DNA of 64,000 nucleotides from JANNPJ01 sp965200525 (GCA_965200525.1 OZ241368.1:3906001-3970000), one strand, 5' to 3'; counted from the first letter of the stretch, positions 8,388 to 16,761 are shown. A program made the numbers and translations. The notes: generated by a model not told the origin, from the letters alone.

Positions 8388-9217
8388 CCACCGATCCCCA
8401 GGCGGATCTATCGCGCGATGCCTTCATCGCCCGGCTCACCGCCCACCTCGGTCGCGCCGCCGCACCTGATTCCGGGGACGACGCTGCTGCCGGCATCGAC
8501 GGCGCCGACGACCTCGACGGCGCCGACGACCTCGAAGGCGCCGACGACCTCGAAGGCGCCGACGACCTCGAAGGTGCCGACGACCTCGAAGGTGCCGACG
8601 ACCTCGACGGCGCCGACGACCAGGAAGAGCTCGATGGCATCACCGCGGCCCTTGCGTCCCCGGCCGCCTGGCAGGAGCCACCGAACTTTCGCGAGGCACT
8701 GCTGGCCCGCGCGCAGCAGCAGGCCTCTCACCCTGATCGTCCTGAGGGCGGGACGGTGGTTCCGCTGCGTCCCCGCCGGGCCCGGCCGGCTGTCGTGGTT
8801 CCCCTCGCCGCCGTCGCCGCCGCCGTGATCACCCTGCTGTTGCTGGGGGTGCAGGGAACTTTCCGACCGGGCCCGGACGAGACCTTCGCCGCGCTGGGCG
8901 CCGACCGGGTCAGGGCCGAGGTGTCCGTGACGAGCAAACCGTCCGGCTTCGAGATCAAGCTCGATGCCGAGAACCTGCCCGCGGCCGCACCCGGCTTCTA
9001 CTACGCCGCCTGGCTGCGTCGCGGCCCCGGCCCGGGCGACGTCGTCCCGATCGGGACGTTTCACGCCCGGCGGGCCGGCGGCTCGATCGTGCTGTGGAGC
9101 GGCGTCGATCCGGCCGAGTACCGGACGTTCTCGGTCACGCTCCAGCGAGCCGGCGAGCCGCCCCTGCCGAACTCGCCATCGGCCCACCGGGTGATGGTCG
9201 GCACCTTCCACAACTGA
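8384..9217 (+). CDS. membrane anti-sigma factor, RskA-like, with acidic repeat
   Basis: 277 residues coupled by ATGA to the sigma gene. Order: short N-terminus (SRDAFIARLTAHLGRAA), seven tandem acidic hexapeptides (GADDLE/D, residues 40–81), a 50-residue linker, one membrane helix (VVVPLAAVAAAVITLLLLGV, about 140–160), and an outer domain ending in GFYYAAWLRRG and HRVMVGTFHN that resembles the C-terminal domain of anti-sigma-K RskA. The HxxxCxxC zinc motif of ZAS anti-sigma domains is absent. The inhibitory contact with sigma must therefore differ, and the acidic repeat could supply it. Anti-sigma function is inferred mainly from context. Confidence 0.7.
   Translation: MTTDPQADLSRDAFIARLTAHLGRAAAPDSGDDAAAGIDGADDLDGADDLEGADDLEGADDLEGADDLEGADDLDGADDQEELDGITAALASPAAWQEPPNFREALLARAQQQASHPDRPEGGTVVPLRPRRARPAVVVPLAAVAAAVITLLLLGVQGTFRPGPDETFAALGADRVRAEVSVTSKPSGFEIKLDAENLPAAAPGFYYAAWLRRGPGPGDVVPIGTFHARRAGGSIVLWSGVDPAEYRTFSVTLQRAGEPPLPNSPSAHRVMVGTFHN
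8501..8626 (+). repeat. seven in-frame 18-bp tandem repeats
   Basis: Seven consecutive units of the type GGCGCCGACGACCTCGAA, six near-identical and the last diverged, encode the hexapeptide GADDL(E/D). The unit length is a multiple of three, so copy-number changes keep the frame of the anti-sigma gene. Confidence 0.95.
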
Positions 9218-9299
9218 TCCTTCGTTCCCCCTCCGATGGGCTGCTGCAGGTCGGCCGGTGGCCTGGGACCACGCCCGGGCTGGGCTACCGTCGGCGTCT

Positions 9300-9872
9300 G
9301 TGATCTCTTCCTCGCCCAGGCTCCGACTGGCCACACCTGGGGACGCCGCGGCGATCTCCGCGCTCATGGAGGCTTCGGTGCGCTCCGAGTTCCCCAAGTT
9401 CCAGACCGCGCGCCAGACCGAGAGCGCCACCAAGTACATCTCCCGGCCCGACCCGGTCCTCATCGATGACGGCACCTACTTCGTTCACGAAGCGAACGGT
9501 GCCGTGGTGGCCTGCGGCGGCTGGAGCAAGCGCAGCAAACTGTTCGCCGACGGTGCCGCGGCCCAGGACGACCTCCGCCTGCTCGACCCGGCGACCGAGC
9601 CGGCCCGCATCCGGGCCATGTTCACCCATGGCGACTGGACCCGCCGGGGCCTCGCTCGCGCCATCCTCGAGGCCGGCGAGCAGGCCGCCGCCGAAGCCGG
9701 CTTCCACGCCCTGATCCTGATGGCCACCCTCGCCGGCGTCCCGCTGTACCGCGCCTACGGCTTCACCGAGATCGACCGCCGAGACATCGCCATGCCCGAC
9801 GGCGTCACCACCGCCGGCGTCCTCATGACCCGTCCGATCACCATTCGCGCTATCGAGAGTTCGGGCCCATGA
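9300..9872 (+). CDS. GNAT-family N-acetyltransferase
   Basis: About 190 residues from the GTG at 9300; a GTG at 9258 would add 14 residues of poor match. The N-terminus PRLRLATPGDAAAISALM is a typical GNAT strand–helix start. FVHEANGAVVACGGW gives the central strands, FTHGDWTRRGLARAILEAGEQAAAEAG is the acetyl-CoA loop and helix (a variant of R/Q-x-x-G-x-G/A), and VPLYRAYGFTEIDR closes the fold. Substrate unknown. It stands alone between the anti-sigma gene and a convergent HAD gene. Confidence 0.85.
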   Translation: MISSSPRLRLATPGDAAAISALMEASVRSEFPKFQTARQTESATKYISRPDPVLIDDGTYFVHEANGAVVACGGWSKRSKLFADGAAAQDDLRLLDPATEPARIRAMFTHGDWTRRGLARAILEAGEQAAAEAGFHALILMATLAGVPLYRAYGFTEIDRRDIAMPDGVTTAGVLMTRPITIRAIESSGP

Positions 9873-9886
9873 CAGCCGGTAGAGGC

Positions 9887-10426
9887 TTATCGCTGATCCG
9901 GCATTGTTCGGGGAGGTCGATGCTCTTCATGGCCCAGGAAGGCATCGATCCGGCCCAGATCATCCGGGCGCAGCCCGCGGCCCGGCTTCGGGGTGATCAA
10001 GAGAGCTCCGGCGTCGTCGAGTAGCGCCCGGTCGTGGCCCTCGATGGGGATGGCGTCGTCGTCCGTCCAGATCAGCCGCCGCCCGGAGTGCGCCACAGCC
10101 AGTGCCGCAGCCAGTTTGAGAGGGGCAACCATCGCCTGGGTCGTCGTCTCGCCGCTCATCTCGAAGGCCGCCGGGAAGGTGGGCAAGGAGAACACTCGCG
10201 AGAGGTCGTCGATCTGGCCGGCCCAGGTCGTGGCCCACCGGATCTCGGCCCGTGAAGCTGTGGCGATGGCGCGAATCCTGGCCACGGCCTGCGGCGCGAA
10301 CCTCATCCGCCAGGACAGGCCCTGCGAGGTGATCGAGCGAGTTGTCGGGGGACCACCCCAGCCGGGTCGGGTGGCATTCAGGACGCCGTCGACGTCGAGC
10401 AGCCAGACCGGCACCATGCTGCTCAT
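9887..10426 (-). CDS. HAD-like hydrolase domain protein
   Basis: 179 residues opening with VWLLDVDGVLN, the DxDGx(L/V) nucleophile motif of the haloacid dehalogenase superfamily. RWATTWAGQ and LIWTDDDAIP (acidic Asp cluster) supply later motifs. The arrangement resembles the HAD domain associated with 'Swiss army knife' RNA repair proteins (HAD_SAK_2) rather than a classical phosphatase with cap. Alternative start ATG is three codons in. Function and substrate are not predictable. Confidence 0.75.
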   Translation of the reverse strand: MSSMVPVWLLDVDGVLNATRPGWGGPPTTRSITSQGLSWRMRFAPQAVARIRAIATASRAEIRWATTWAGQIDDLSRVFSLPTFPAAFEMSGETTTQAMVAPLKLAAALAVAHSGRRLIWTDDDAIPIEGHDRALLDDAGALLITPKPGRGLRPDDLGRIDAFLGHEEHRPPRTMPDQR

Positions 10427-10570
10427 GCCGCGAGTATCGCATCGGGGGCGCGAGTGGGCACGGCTCGTCGGACGTCAGGACGTAGAGATGGTCGCCGACG
10501 GACTATTCACTTTTTGCTGACGCGACCTCCGACGGGGCGGGACGGTCGATGTACCGAAACCTGATGCACA

Positions 10571-10948
10571 TCAGGGGAAGGTGACTTCGACCAGGGGGCT
10601 GCTCTCGACCCAGGCCTCGGGCTCATGACCCGGCCTGCCGGTGAACTCAGCCAGTGGAGCCAGAAGGACGGCGAGAACCTTTCGACGTTCGGCCGGGTCG
10701 GTGACCGGCCGAGCGGTCGCCGGCAGATCGGCGGTCGCGGACTCTTTGAGGTGAAACGTGAACCCCGGGTGGGCGACCAGGTTGGCGTACCAGTCACGGG
10801 CCCGGCCGGGGGTGCCGGTGATGTAGTACTGGCCCTCCACCCGGTGGAACCAGATCTCGATCCGCCGTGGTTCGCCGGTCTTGCGCCCAGTGGTGGTGAT
10901 GTCGATGACCCGGTCCTGGGCCAGCGCCGCGTCGGTCTGGTCATTCAT
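10571..10948 (-). CDS. deazaflavin (F420)-dependent nitroreductase-family protein
   Basis: 125 residues of the DUF385/Ddn family, small split-barrel proteins that use F420H2 or flavin to reduce nitro groups and other hydride acceptors. Signs are DRVIDITTTGRKTGEPRRIEIWFHR at the start and YYITGTPGRARDWYANLVAHPGFTFHLK in the middle, matching the family core. Divergent from the LLM-type flavin oxidoreductase at 11107, with 158 bases between for both promoters. The pair hints at an organism with F420 metabolism. Confidence 0.85.
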   Translation of the reverse strand: MNDQTDAALAQDRVIDITTTGRKTGEPRRIEIWFHRVEGQYYITGTPGRARDWYANLVAHPGFTFHLKESATADLPATARPVTDPAERRKVLAVLLAPLAEFTGRPGHEPEAWVESSPLVEVTFP

Positions 10949-11106
10949 CTGGTGCTTCTCCTCGTGTGGTCTGATCGTCTCTGGTCAGAACCCCGCGGTT
11001 GGTTGACGGTATTTCCGGGGCAGCACGGGAATGTTCCCTACCGGATACTGTTGATAGCTCAATCAGATCGACCGCGCTGCGGTCGCTCGATCCACAGGAG
11101 GACACC

Positions 11107-12135
11107 ATGCACGTCGGCGTCGACAGTTTCGTCTCCACGGTGACCGATCCGGAGACCGGACGCCGGGTGGGGCCCGAGGAACGGATCGAGCATCTGCTCG
11201 AGGAGATCGCGCTCGCGGACTCCTCGGGGCTCTACTCGTTCGGCATCGGGGAGCACCACCGCGAGGAGTACTACGACTCCGCGCCGGCGATCCTCCTGGC
11301 CGCAGCGGCCGCGCGGACCTCCCGGATCCGCCTCGGCAGTGCCGTGACGGTGCTCAGCGCGGCTGATCCGGTGCGAGTGTTCCAGCAGTTCGCCACACTC
11401 GACCTGATCGCCAAGGGCCGCATCGACCTGATCGTCGGACGAGGTTCGTTCACCGAGGCCTTCCCGTTGTTCGGCCTCGACCTGGGCGACTACGACTCGC
11501 TCTTCAGCGAGAAGCTCGACCTGCTGCTGAAGATCCGCGACTCCACTCATGTCACCTGGTCCGGGCGGCACCGCCCGCCGCTCACCGGGCAGGGCATCTA
11601 CCCGCGCCCGGCCCAGAATCCACTGCCGATCTGGGTCGGGGTCGGAGGGACGCCGCAGTCGTTCGTGCGAGCCGGTCTGCTCGGCCTGCCCCTGATGGTG
11701 GCCATCATCGGTGGTGAACCGCGCCAGTTCGCACCGCTGGTCGAGCTCTACCGCCGGGCCGGAGCTGAGGCCGGGCATGATCCGCAGAGCCTCCAGGTGG
11801 GCCTGCACGTGTTCGGGTACGTCGGCGAGAGCCGCACGGCCGCCGCCGACACGATCTACCCCGGTTGGCACCAGATGTTCACCCAGGCCTCGCGCGAGCG
11901 CGGCTTCGCCCCACCGAACCGGGCCTCGTTCGATGCCACCAGCGGCCCGGACGGCGCGTTCTTCCTCGGCGACCCCGACACCATCGTCACCAAGCTGCAG
12001 CGGGTGTCGGACCAACTGGGCGGAGTCGATCGGATCTCCCTACAGATGACCAACCCGCGTCTGTCGCACGCCGATCTGCTGCGTGGCATCGAGTTGCTCG
12101 GCACCGAGGTGGCCCCGAAGGTGGCCGACCTCTGA
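11107..12135 (+). CDS. LLM-class flavin-dependent oxidoreductase
   Basis: 342 residues of the luciferase-like monooxygenase (TIM-barrel) family. The ATG has a good ribosome site, AGGAGG at 11096–11101. Signs include GLYSFGIGEHHREEYYDSAPAILLAAAAARTSRIRLGSAVTVLSAADPVRVFQQFATLDLIAKGR (quoted in parts), NPLPIWVGVGGTPQSFVRAG, and GDPDTIVTKLQRVSDQLGGVDRI. It probably uses FMN or F420 to oxidise a small organic substrate. Substrate is unknown. It converges with the YitT-like gene with a 26-base gap. Confidence 0.88.
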   Translation: MHVGVDSFVSTVTDPETGRRVGPEERIEHLLEEIALADSSGLYSFGIGEHHREEYYDSAPAILLAAAAARTSRIRLGSAVTVLSAADPVRVFQQFATLDLIAKGRIDLIVGRGSFTEAFPLFGLDLGDYDSLFSEKLDLLLKIRDSTHVTWSGRHRPPLTGQGIYPRPAQNPLPIWVGVGGTPQSFVRAGLLGLPLMVAIIGGEPRQFAPLVELYRRAGAEAGHDPQSLQVGLHVFGYVGESRTAAADTIYPGWHQMFTQASRERGFAPPNRASFDATSGPDGAFFLGDPDTIVTKLQRVSDQLGGVDRISLQMTNPRLSHADLLRGIELLGTEVAPKVADL

Positions 12136-12161
12136 AGGCAGCTTGAGGTCGAGGGGTGCGA

Positions 12162-12818
12162 TCAGGCGCCCAGGTAGCGGCCGGGGCGGTGGTTGAGAGC
12201 CAGGACCAGGTTCAGCACGACGGCCCCGGCCGCCGAGAGCAGCACGTTCTGCGGGGCGACCAAGGTGAACGCGGTCAGCACGACGATCACGTCGAGGACC
12301 ATCTGAACGTATCCGGCCCGCCAGCCCAGCCGTTCCTGCAGCAGCAGGGCGAGGATGTTGAACCCGCCGAGGCTGGCTCGGTGCCGGAAGAGAATCAGAA
12401 TTCCCACCCCGGCCAGGAGGTTCCCCAGGAGCACGCCGTAGACCGGCGTCAGGTGCCCGATCGTGATCACGTGGGCCTGCAACGCGGTGAAGCCGGACAC
12501 CATGGCGACGGCGATGACGCTTCGGAGGGTGAAGTCCCATCCCTTCTTCCACAGGGCCAGGGCGAAGAACGGCACGTTCACGCCGAAGAACAAGACCGCG
12601 AACGGCACAGCGGCGGCGTAGCTAAAAAGGAGCGCCAGTCCGGCCGTTCCGCCGGTGACGGCGGAGCTGGTCCTGAGCAGCAGGAGCCCGACGGCGGTGA
12701 CGGCGGTGCCGGTCAGCAGGCCGAGCAGGTCGTCCACGAGCGAGTGCGGCTGCTGCCGGGGCGCTACCGGCGCCGGCGCAATCCGCGCACTCAGGGTCGG
12801 TATCGGCGGGGCGCTCAT
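12162..12818 (-). CDS. YitT-family integral membrane protein
   Basis: 218 residues with about five or six membrane helices, starting at LLTGTAVTAVGLLLLR. The motif TSSAVTGGTAGLALLFSYA and the second half-repeat RASLGGFNILALLLQERLGW are typical of the YitT (DUF161) family, probable small-solute transporters of unknown substrate. The start overlaps the stop of the upstream aminotransferase gene (ATGA), so the two are cotranscribed. It may move the amino acid that the aminotransferase handles, which is only inference. Confidence 0.8.
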   Translation of the reverse strand: MSAPPIPTLSARIAPAPVAPRQQPHSLVDDLLGLLTGTAVTAVGLLLLRTSSAVTGGTAGLALLFSYAAAVPFAVLFFGVNVPFFALALWKKGWDFTLRSVIAVAMVSGFTALQAHVITIGHLTPVYGVLLGNLLAGVGILILFRHRASLGGFNILALLLQERLGWRAGYVQMVLDVIVVLTAFTLVAPQNVLLSAAGAVVLNLVLALNHRPGRYLGA

Positions 12819-13930
12819 GACTGTGCTCCGAAGCGATCACGGTCGGCGAGAACGGCCAGGACGCGGTCGTTGGACGCCGCATCGGCCAGCGAGATCCGGA
12901 TGCCGTCGTCGGCGTAAGCCCGCACCAGCACGTCGGCCTCGGTGAACGCGTCGAGGAGCCGGCGGCGCAGTTCGCTCGTCGTGCGGATCCAGATGAAGTT
13001 GGCCTGGCTGTCCGGTACCCGCCAGCCGAATCCCCGGACGGCTTCGAGGATCCGAGCTCGCTCCGAAACAACCCCTTGCACCCGCTCGCGCATCTCGTCG
13101 GCGGCGGCCAGTGAGGCGATGGCGGCGCGCTGGGCGATCGTGCTGACCGCGAACGGGATGGCGGCGCTGCGCAGCCCGTGGGCCAGGGCGGGGGCGGCGA
13201 CCGCGTACCCGACCCGCAGGCCGGCCAGCCCGTAGGCTTTCGAGAAGGTCCGCAGCACGCAGATGTTCGGGTGCCGGTGGTAGAGCGCGAGCGCGTCGAC
13301 GGCGTTGTCGTCGGTCGCGTACTCGATGTAGGCCTCGTCGATGACGACCAGCACGCCGGGCGGGACCTGGGCCAGGAACGCCTCCATGGCGTCGGCCGGG
13401 ATGGACGTGCCGGTCGGGTTGTTCGGGGAACACAGGATGACCAGCCGGGTCCGCTCGGTGATCGCCGCGGCCATCGCGGCCAGGTCGTGCCCGTCGTCGT
13501 CGCGCAGCGCGACCGGCACGCCCCGGGCCCCGGCCAGCGCGACCAGGATGGGGTAGGCCTCGAACGAGCGCCAGGCGAAGACGACCTCGTCGTCCTGGTC
13601 GCAGAGGGAGGTGATGATCTGTTGCAGTACACCGACGCTGCCGGGGCCGACGGCGATCTCGTCCACGCTGACGTCGAGGTGCCCGGCGATCTTCTGCCGC
13701 AGCTCGGTGGCGCCGATGTCCGGGTAGCGGTTCAGGTGCTGGGTCGCCGCCTGTACCTCGGCGATCACCGACGGCAGCGGCGCGAAGTGGCTCTCGTTCG
13801 AGGCCAGGGCCGCGGCCAGCGCGGACTGTGATCGGCGACCGGCCACGTACGCGGGCAGGCCGGAGACGACGGCCCGCAGAGCGGGGGCAGTGGCCGGGCC
13901 GGGCAGGGTGATGGTGGCGCTGCTGGTCAT
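12815..13930 (-). CDS. HisC-like aromatic/histidinol-phosphate aminotransferase
   Basis: 371 residues from the ATG at 13930. Fold-type I PLP aminotransferase: LASNESHFAPLPSV, LNRYPDIGATELRQKIA, the substrate loop LCSPNNPTGTSIP, the cofactor Asp in VVIDEAYIEY, and the Schiff-base lysine in RTFSKAYGLAGLRVGY. These fit HisC and the close actinobacterial phenylalanine aminotransferase (Pat). No other his genes are nearby. The divergent AsnC/Lrp regulator and coupled YitT exporter suggest control of amino acid turnover rather than histidine synthesis. Confidence 0.85.
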   Translation of the reverse strand: MTSSATITLPGPATAPALRAVVSGLPAYVAGRRSQSALAAALASNESHFAPLPSVIAEVQAATQHLNRYPDIGATELRQKIAGHLDVSVDEIAVGPGSVGVLQQIITSLCDQDDEVVFAWRSFEAYPILVALAGARGVPVALRDDDGHDLAAMAAAITERTRLVILCSPNNPTGTSIPADAMEAFLAQVPPGVLVVIDEAYIEYATDDNAVDALALYHRHPNICVLRTFSKAYGLAGLRVGYAVAAPALAHGLRSAAIPFAVSTIAQRAAIASLAAADEMRERVQGVVSERARILEAVRGFGWRVPDSQANFIWIRTTSELRRRLLDAFTEADVLVRAYADDGIRISLADAASNDRVLAVLADRDRFGAQS

Positions 13931-13986
13931 CTCAGAAGTCTGCGGACCATCTATCCCTCTGCGCAACACAACCTGTTTTGGCTGAT

Positions 13987-14024
13987 CATAATGACTTGGG
14001 AAGCGAGCTCAGCGTGCCATTATG
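13987..14024. promoter_or_regulatory. candidate AsnC/Lrp operator pair
   Basis: CATAATG (13987–13993) and CATTATG (14018–14024) form an inverted pair with centres 31 bases apart, about three helical turns. They lie in the 99-base space between the divergent aminotransferase and AsnC genes, where an autoregulated Lrp-type protein would bind. Confidence 0.45.
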
Positions 14025-14029
14025 CGTCA

Positions 14030-14500
14030 ATGAGCTCGATCGATCCGCTTGATGCCCGCCTGCTCCTGGCTCTGGACGACGATCCCGAAGCGACCACGCT
14101 GGCGCTGTCCCGCTCGCTGGGGGTCGCCCGCAACACGGTGCACGCCCGGCTGAGCCGGCTCACGGCCGACGGAACCCTCAAGGGGTTCAGTCGCCGGGTC
14201 GATCCCGCCGCGCTCGGCTACACCCTGGTCGCCTTCGTCTCGATCGCGATCAGCCAGACCGACGACGACCTGGCCATCATCGGGTTGCAGAAGCTCCCGG
14301 AAGTGGTGGAGATCCACTCGACCACGGGCGAGGCCGACCTGCTGGTGAAGGTCGTGGCTCGCGACACCCAGGACCTGCACCGGATCACCACCGCCATCCT
14401 GCGGATCGAAGAGGTGGTGCGCACGAACACGACGATCTCTCTGGTCGAGGCGATGCCGCTGCGCATCCGGGCCCTGCTCGAAGCCGCTGCCCGAGGCTGA
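14030..14500 (+). CDS. Lrp/AsnC-family transcriptional regulator
   Basis: 156 residues from ATG 14030. The N-terminal winged helix reads DPLDARLLLALDDDPEATTLALSRSLGVARNTVHARLSRL, and the C-terminal RAM effector domain includes GYTLVAFVSIAISQ and VVEIHSTTGEADLLVKVVA, where GEADLLV is the conserved ligand-binding turn. Such proteins sense amino acids and often act on a divergent neighbour; here that is the aminotransferase–YitT pair. Confidence 0.9.
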   Translation: MSSIDPLDARLLLALDDDPEATTLALSRSLGVARNTVHARLSRLTADGTLKGFSRRVDPAALGYTLVAFVSIAISQTDDDLAIIGLQKLPEVVEIHSTTGEADLLVKVVARDTQDLHRITTAILRIEEVVRTNTTISLVEAMPLRIRALLEAAARG

Positions 14501-14558
14501 ACCGGCCAGGCCGGCCCTTGCCTGTGTGCCATTGGTTGCTCTAACGTGACCGTTGCTG

Positions 14559-14921
14559 ATGAGTAACCAATCTGCCGACTCGGTCTTCGACGCGCTGGGC
14601 GAACCCGTGCGCCGGCGCATCCTCGAGCTGCTGACCGACGGCCCCACTCCGGTGGGGCAACTGGCCGATCAGCTGCCCGTCGGCCGGCCGGCGGTGAGCA
14701 AGCACCTGCGCGTGCTGAGCAACGCCGGGCTGATCGAGCACTCCAGCATCGGTACCCGCAACCTGTACAGCCTGTCGCCGGGCGGGCTGGCCGCAGCCCA
14801 GCAGTGGCTGGTCCGCACCTGGGACACCGCACTGGGCGCCTACGCCCAGGAGGTCCGCCGGGTGAGCGAAGAGCGTGACGCGCAAGCGCGCCAAGATTCG
14901 TCCGAGGGGAGCCCATCGTGA
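14559..14921 (+). CDS. ArsR-family HTH regulator
   Basis: 120 residues with a winged helix: VFDALGEPVRRRILELL, VGQLADQLPVGRPAVSKHLRVLSNAGLIEHS. Metal-binding cysteines of classical ArsR proteins are missing. The stop overlaps the GTG start of the SRPBCC gene, the common 'ArsR plus AHSA1-like' two-gene unit. A second such unit is at 19.4 kb. ATG 14559 is preferred; a TTG two codons upstream is possible. Confidence 0.88.
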   Translation: MSNQSADSVFDALGEPVRRRILELLTDGPTPVGQLADQLPVGRPAVSKHLRVLSNAGLIEHSSIGTRNLYSLSPGGLAAAQQWLVRTWDTALGAYAQEVRRVSEERDAQARQDSSEGSPS

Positions 14922-15364
14922 GCGCACAGCCGCCGATCCGTCGTCAGGTGCTGGTGGACGCCGACCCGGCCACCGCATTCACCGTGTTCACCACGTCGCT
15001 CGGGCGATGGTGGCCGCTGGCCGAGCTCAGTGTGTTCGGCACCGGCGCCACGGTGGCCTTCACCGACGAGCAGATCGTCGAGACCGCCGGCAACGGTGAG
15101 ACCAGCGTGTGGGGAACGGTCAGCTCTTGGCAGGCGCCCGACGTGGTGGCCTTCAGCTGGCATCCGGGCCGGAAGCCCGAACTGGCCGGCCAGGTCGAGG
15201 TCACGTTCGTCACGGCCGGCGAGCAGACCCTGGTCACGCTGACCCACACCGGCTGGGAGACCTACGAAGACCCGGCGGCCGCGCGGGCCGAGTACGACTC
15301 CGGCTGGCCCACCGTGCTCGGGCGGTTCAAGGCCTCCGCGGATGCGGAAGACGGCCCCGCTTAG
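14918..15364 (+). CDS. SRPBCC (AHSA1-like) domain protein
   Basis: 148 residues of the START/SRPBCC helix-grip fold, which holds hydrophobic ligands. Signs are PATAFTVFTTSLGRWWPLAEL near the start, VWGTVSSWQAPDVVAFSWHPG, and TLVTLTHTGWETY toward the end. Coupled by overlap to the ArsR gene. Ligand and role unknown. Confidence 0.85.
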   Translation: MSAQPPIRRQVLVDADPATAFTVFTTSLGRWWPLAELSVFGTGATVAFTDEQIVETAGNGETSVWGTVSSWQAPDVVAFSWHPGRKPELAGQVEVTFVTAGEQTLVTLTHTGWETYEDPAAARAEYDSGWPTVLGRFKASADAEDGPA

Positions 15365-15427
15365 GCGACTCGGCTCGCCATCGAGGACGACGACCCCGGT
15401 GGTCACGTTCTTGCCGGGCTCATGCCC

Positions 15428-15868
15428 TCAGGTGTCGTACTCCTCGCCGTCCCAGGGTGCGTAGTAGCAGATGAAGTCGCCAGGCTCGATGCTGACGTAA
15501 TAGGTACCGTCGTCGTAGCGGTCGACCTTCCATCCGAAGTCTGTGCCCTCGACCTCCTGGGTGAAGGGTTCGACAGTGATCGGTTCGAGGACGTATTTTC
15601 CCAGCTCGGCAAGGCGGTTCTGGACCGCGCCGCCCGCCCCGGCCGGTCCTGCTTGGCCGGGCGGCAATCCAGCGGCTCGTCCGACGGCGCTGACCTTGAC
15701 CTCGTCGAACGTCCCATCGGCCGTCCAGAGGAAAAGCCCGACCCAACCGGTGTCGGCGTCGAAAAGTTCGTCGCTCAAGAAGAACTTGCGCCCGTCCTCA
15801 GCCGTACCGGCGTGCGGAACGTGGTAGTCGTCCGGCCGGATCGTGAACCGGGATGGTGTTTCGCCCAT
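15428..15868 (-). CDS. conserved hypothetical protein
   Basis: 146 residues, acidic, without signal peptide or membrane helix. Alternating aromatic strands such as GRKFFLSDELF, WVGLFLWTADG, and YYVSIEPGDFICYYAPWDGEEYDT suggest a small beta-rich soluble protein. Codon use is normal for the window, so it is probably real. I do not recognise the family. It is divergent from the TPR remnant to its right. Confidence 0.6.
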   Translation of the reverse strand: MGETPSRFTIRPDDYHVPHAGTAEDGRKFFLSDELFDADTGWVGLFLWTADGTFDEVKVSAVGRAAGLPPGQAGPAGAGGAVQNRLAELGKYVLEPITVEPFTQEVEGTDFGWKVDRYDDGTYYVSIEPGDFICYYAPWDGEEYDT

Positions 15869-15947
15869 TGGCCTCGCTCCTCAGGAGTGCGCTTCGTTGA
15901 TGTTGCGGTCGCTCGTCCGTTCGCGAACATTGTGGCATTCTTCCGCA

Positions 15948-16347
15948 ATGACCGGATCGATGAGCCGAGGGACGGACCCGCTCGACGAAGTCCGCAGGTT
16001 CAAGGATCTGGCCATCGCGGCCCAGAGCCGGGGCGAGTATCAGGAGGCTGATCGTTGCTACCGGGTGGCCCGGGATCTCTTCGATCAGGGTGGCAGCCAG
16101 AGCGGCGTCTCCAGTACCTACAACGGTCTGGGTACCCTTGCCCGGCTGCACGGCGACTACCCGGAAGCAGAACGGCGCTACCGCCAGTCCCTGGAGATCG
16201 ACGAGCGACTCGGCGATCAGCAGGGGATCTCCGCGAACAGCCGCACTACGCGACACGATGGGCCTCGATGCCTTCCTCGCCGCCGTCCGGCCGATCCTGA
16301 CCGAGGCGTCCATCCCCAACCTCCTTACAGCGCTGGACCAACCGTAG
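15948..16347 (+). pseudogene. tetratricopeptide-repeat protein remnant
   Basis: The first frame (ATG 15948) gives TPR helices: RFKDLAIAAQSRGEYQEADRCYRVARDLF and TYNGLGTLARLHGDYPEAERRYRQSLEIDERLGDQQGISAN. Near base 16230 the repeat series stops and this frame becomes nonsense. A different frame then reads MGLDAFLAAVRPILTEASIPNLLTALDQP and ends at 16347, like the C-terminal end of such a protein. The two halves in different frames look like an internal deletion or frameshift in a longer TPR gene. Confidence 0.6.
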
Positions 16348-16404
16348 GCGGCAGCCGGCAGAGCCGGATCCTGACTCTCTCGGCGTCAGTTCGGCTCATC
16401 GATC

Positions 16405-16761
16405 TCACCAGAAGAACCAGGCCAGCGCCGCCAGGGCCAGAGCCGGGAAGAGGCCGGCGAACACGAGCCGCACCGGGGCGGCCGTCGGGCGCTGTGTCTG
16501 GTAGACCCGGACCGCGACGAACGGCGAAAGGATCAGGAGGGATGCGGTTCCCGCCTAGGTGGCGATCTGGGCCGGAGTGCCGCAGGCGTCGAAGCAGACG
16601 TAGCTGAGCAGTGCGATGCAGGCGGCGTAGTAGGAGGGCGCCGCGGCGCAGGCGGCGCCCACGACGAGGATCCCCCAGGCCGTCCAGGAATGTGGGAACC
16701 AGGGGTGCGCACTTCGTGGCCGGTCGAGCTGCGACGGCGGAACGTTCGTGTTTGTGGTCAT
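16405..16761 (-). pseudogene. small membrane protein interrupted by an in-frame amber codon
   Basis: From ATG 16761 the frame gives a soluble start (MTTNTNVPPSQLDRP) and two membrane helices (WGILVVGAACAAAPSYYAACIALLSYV), then meets TAG at codon 69 (16555–16557). The same frame continues without another stop, with two more helices (TASLLILSPFVAVRVY and LVFAGLFPALALAALAWFFW), and ends at TGA 16405–16407. Restoring the TAG (for example to CAG) gives a normal 118-residue four-helix protein. It is either a recent nonsense mutation or a sequencing error; programmed readthrough is less likely. Confidence 0.6.

Noticed and set aside
8501..8626. Short regularly spaced repeats that could suggest a CRISPR array
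   Set aside because: The units are directly tandem without spacers, 18 bases long, and encode a peptide repeat in a real gene.
12815..13930. Firm assignment as histidine-pathway hisC
   Set aside because: No his operon nearby, and the sequence equally fits aromatic aminotransferases; the regulator and transporter context favour another role.
14559..15364. Arsenic-resistance operon suggested by ArsR
   Set aside because: No metal-binding cysteines and no arsenic genes; the partner is an SRPBCC protein, a common unrelated pairing.
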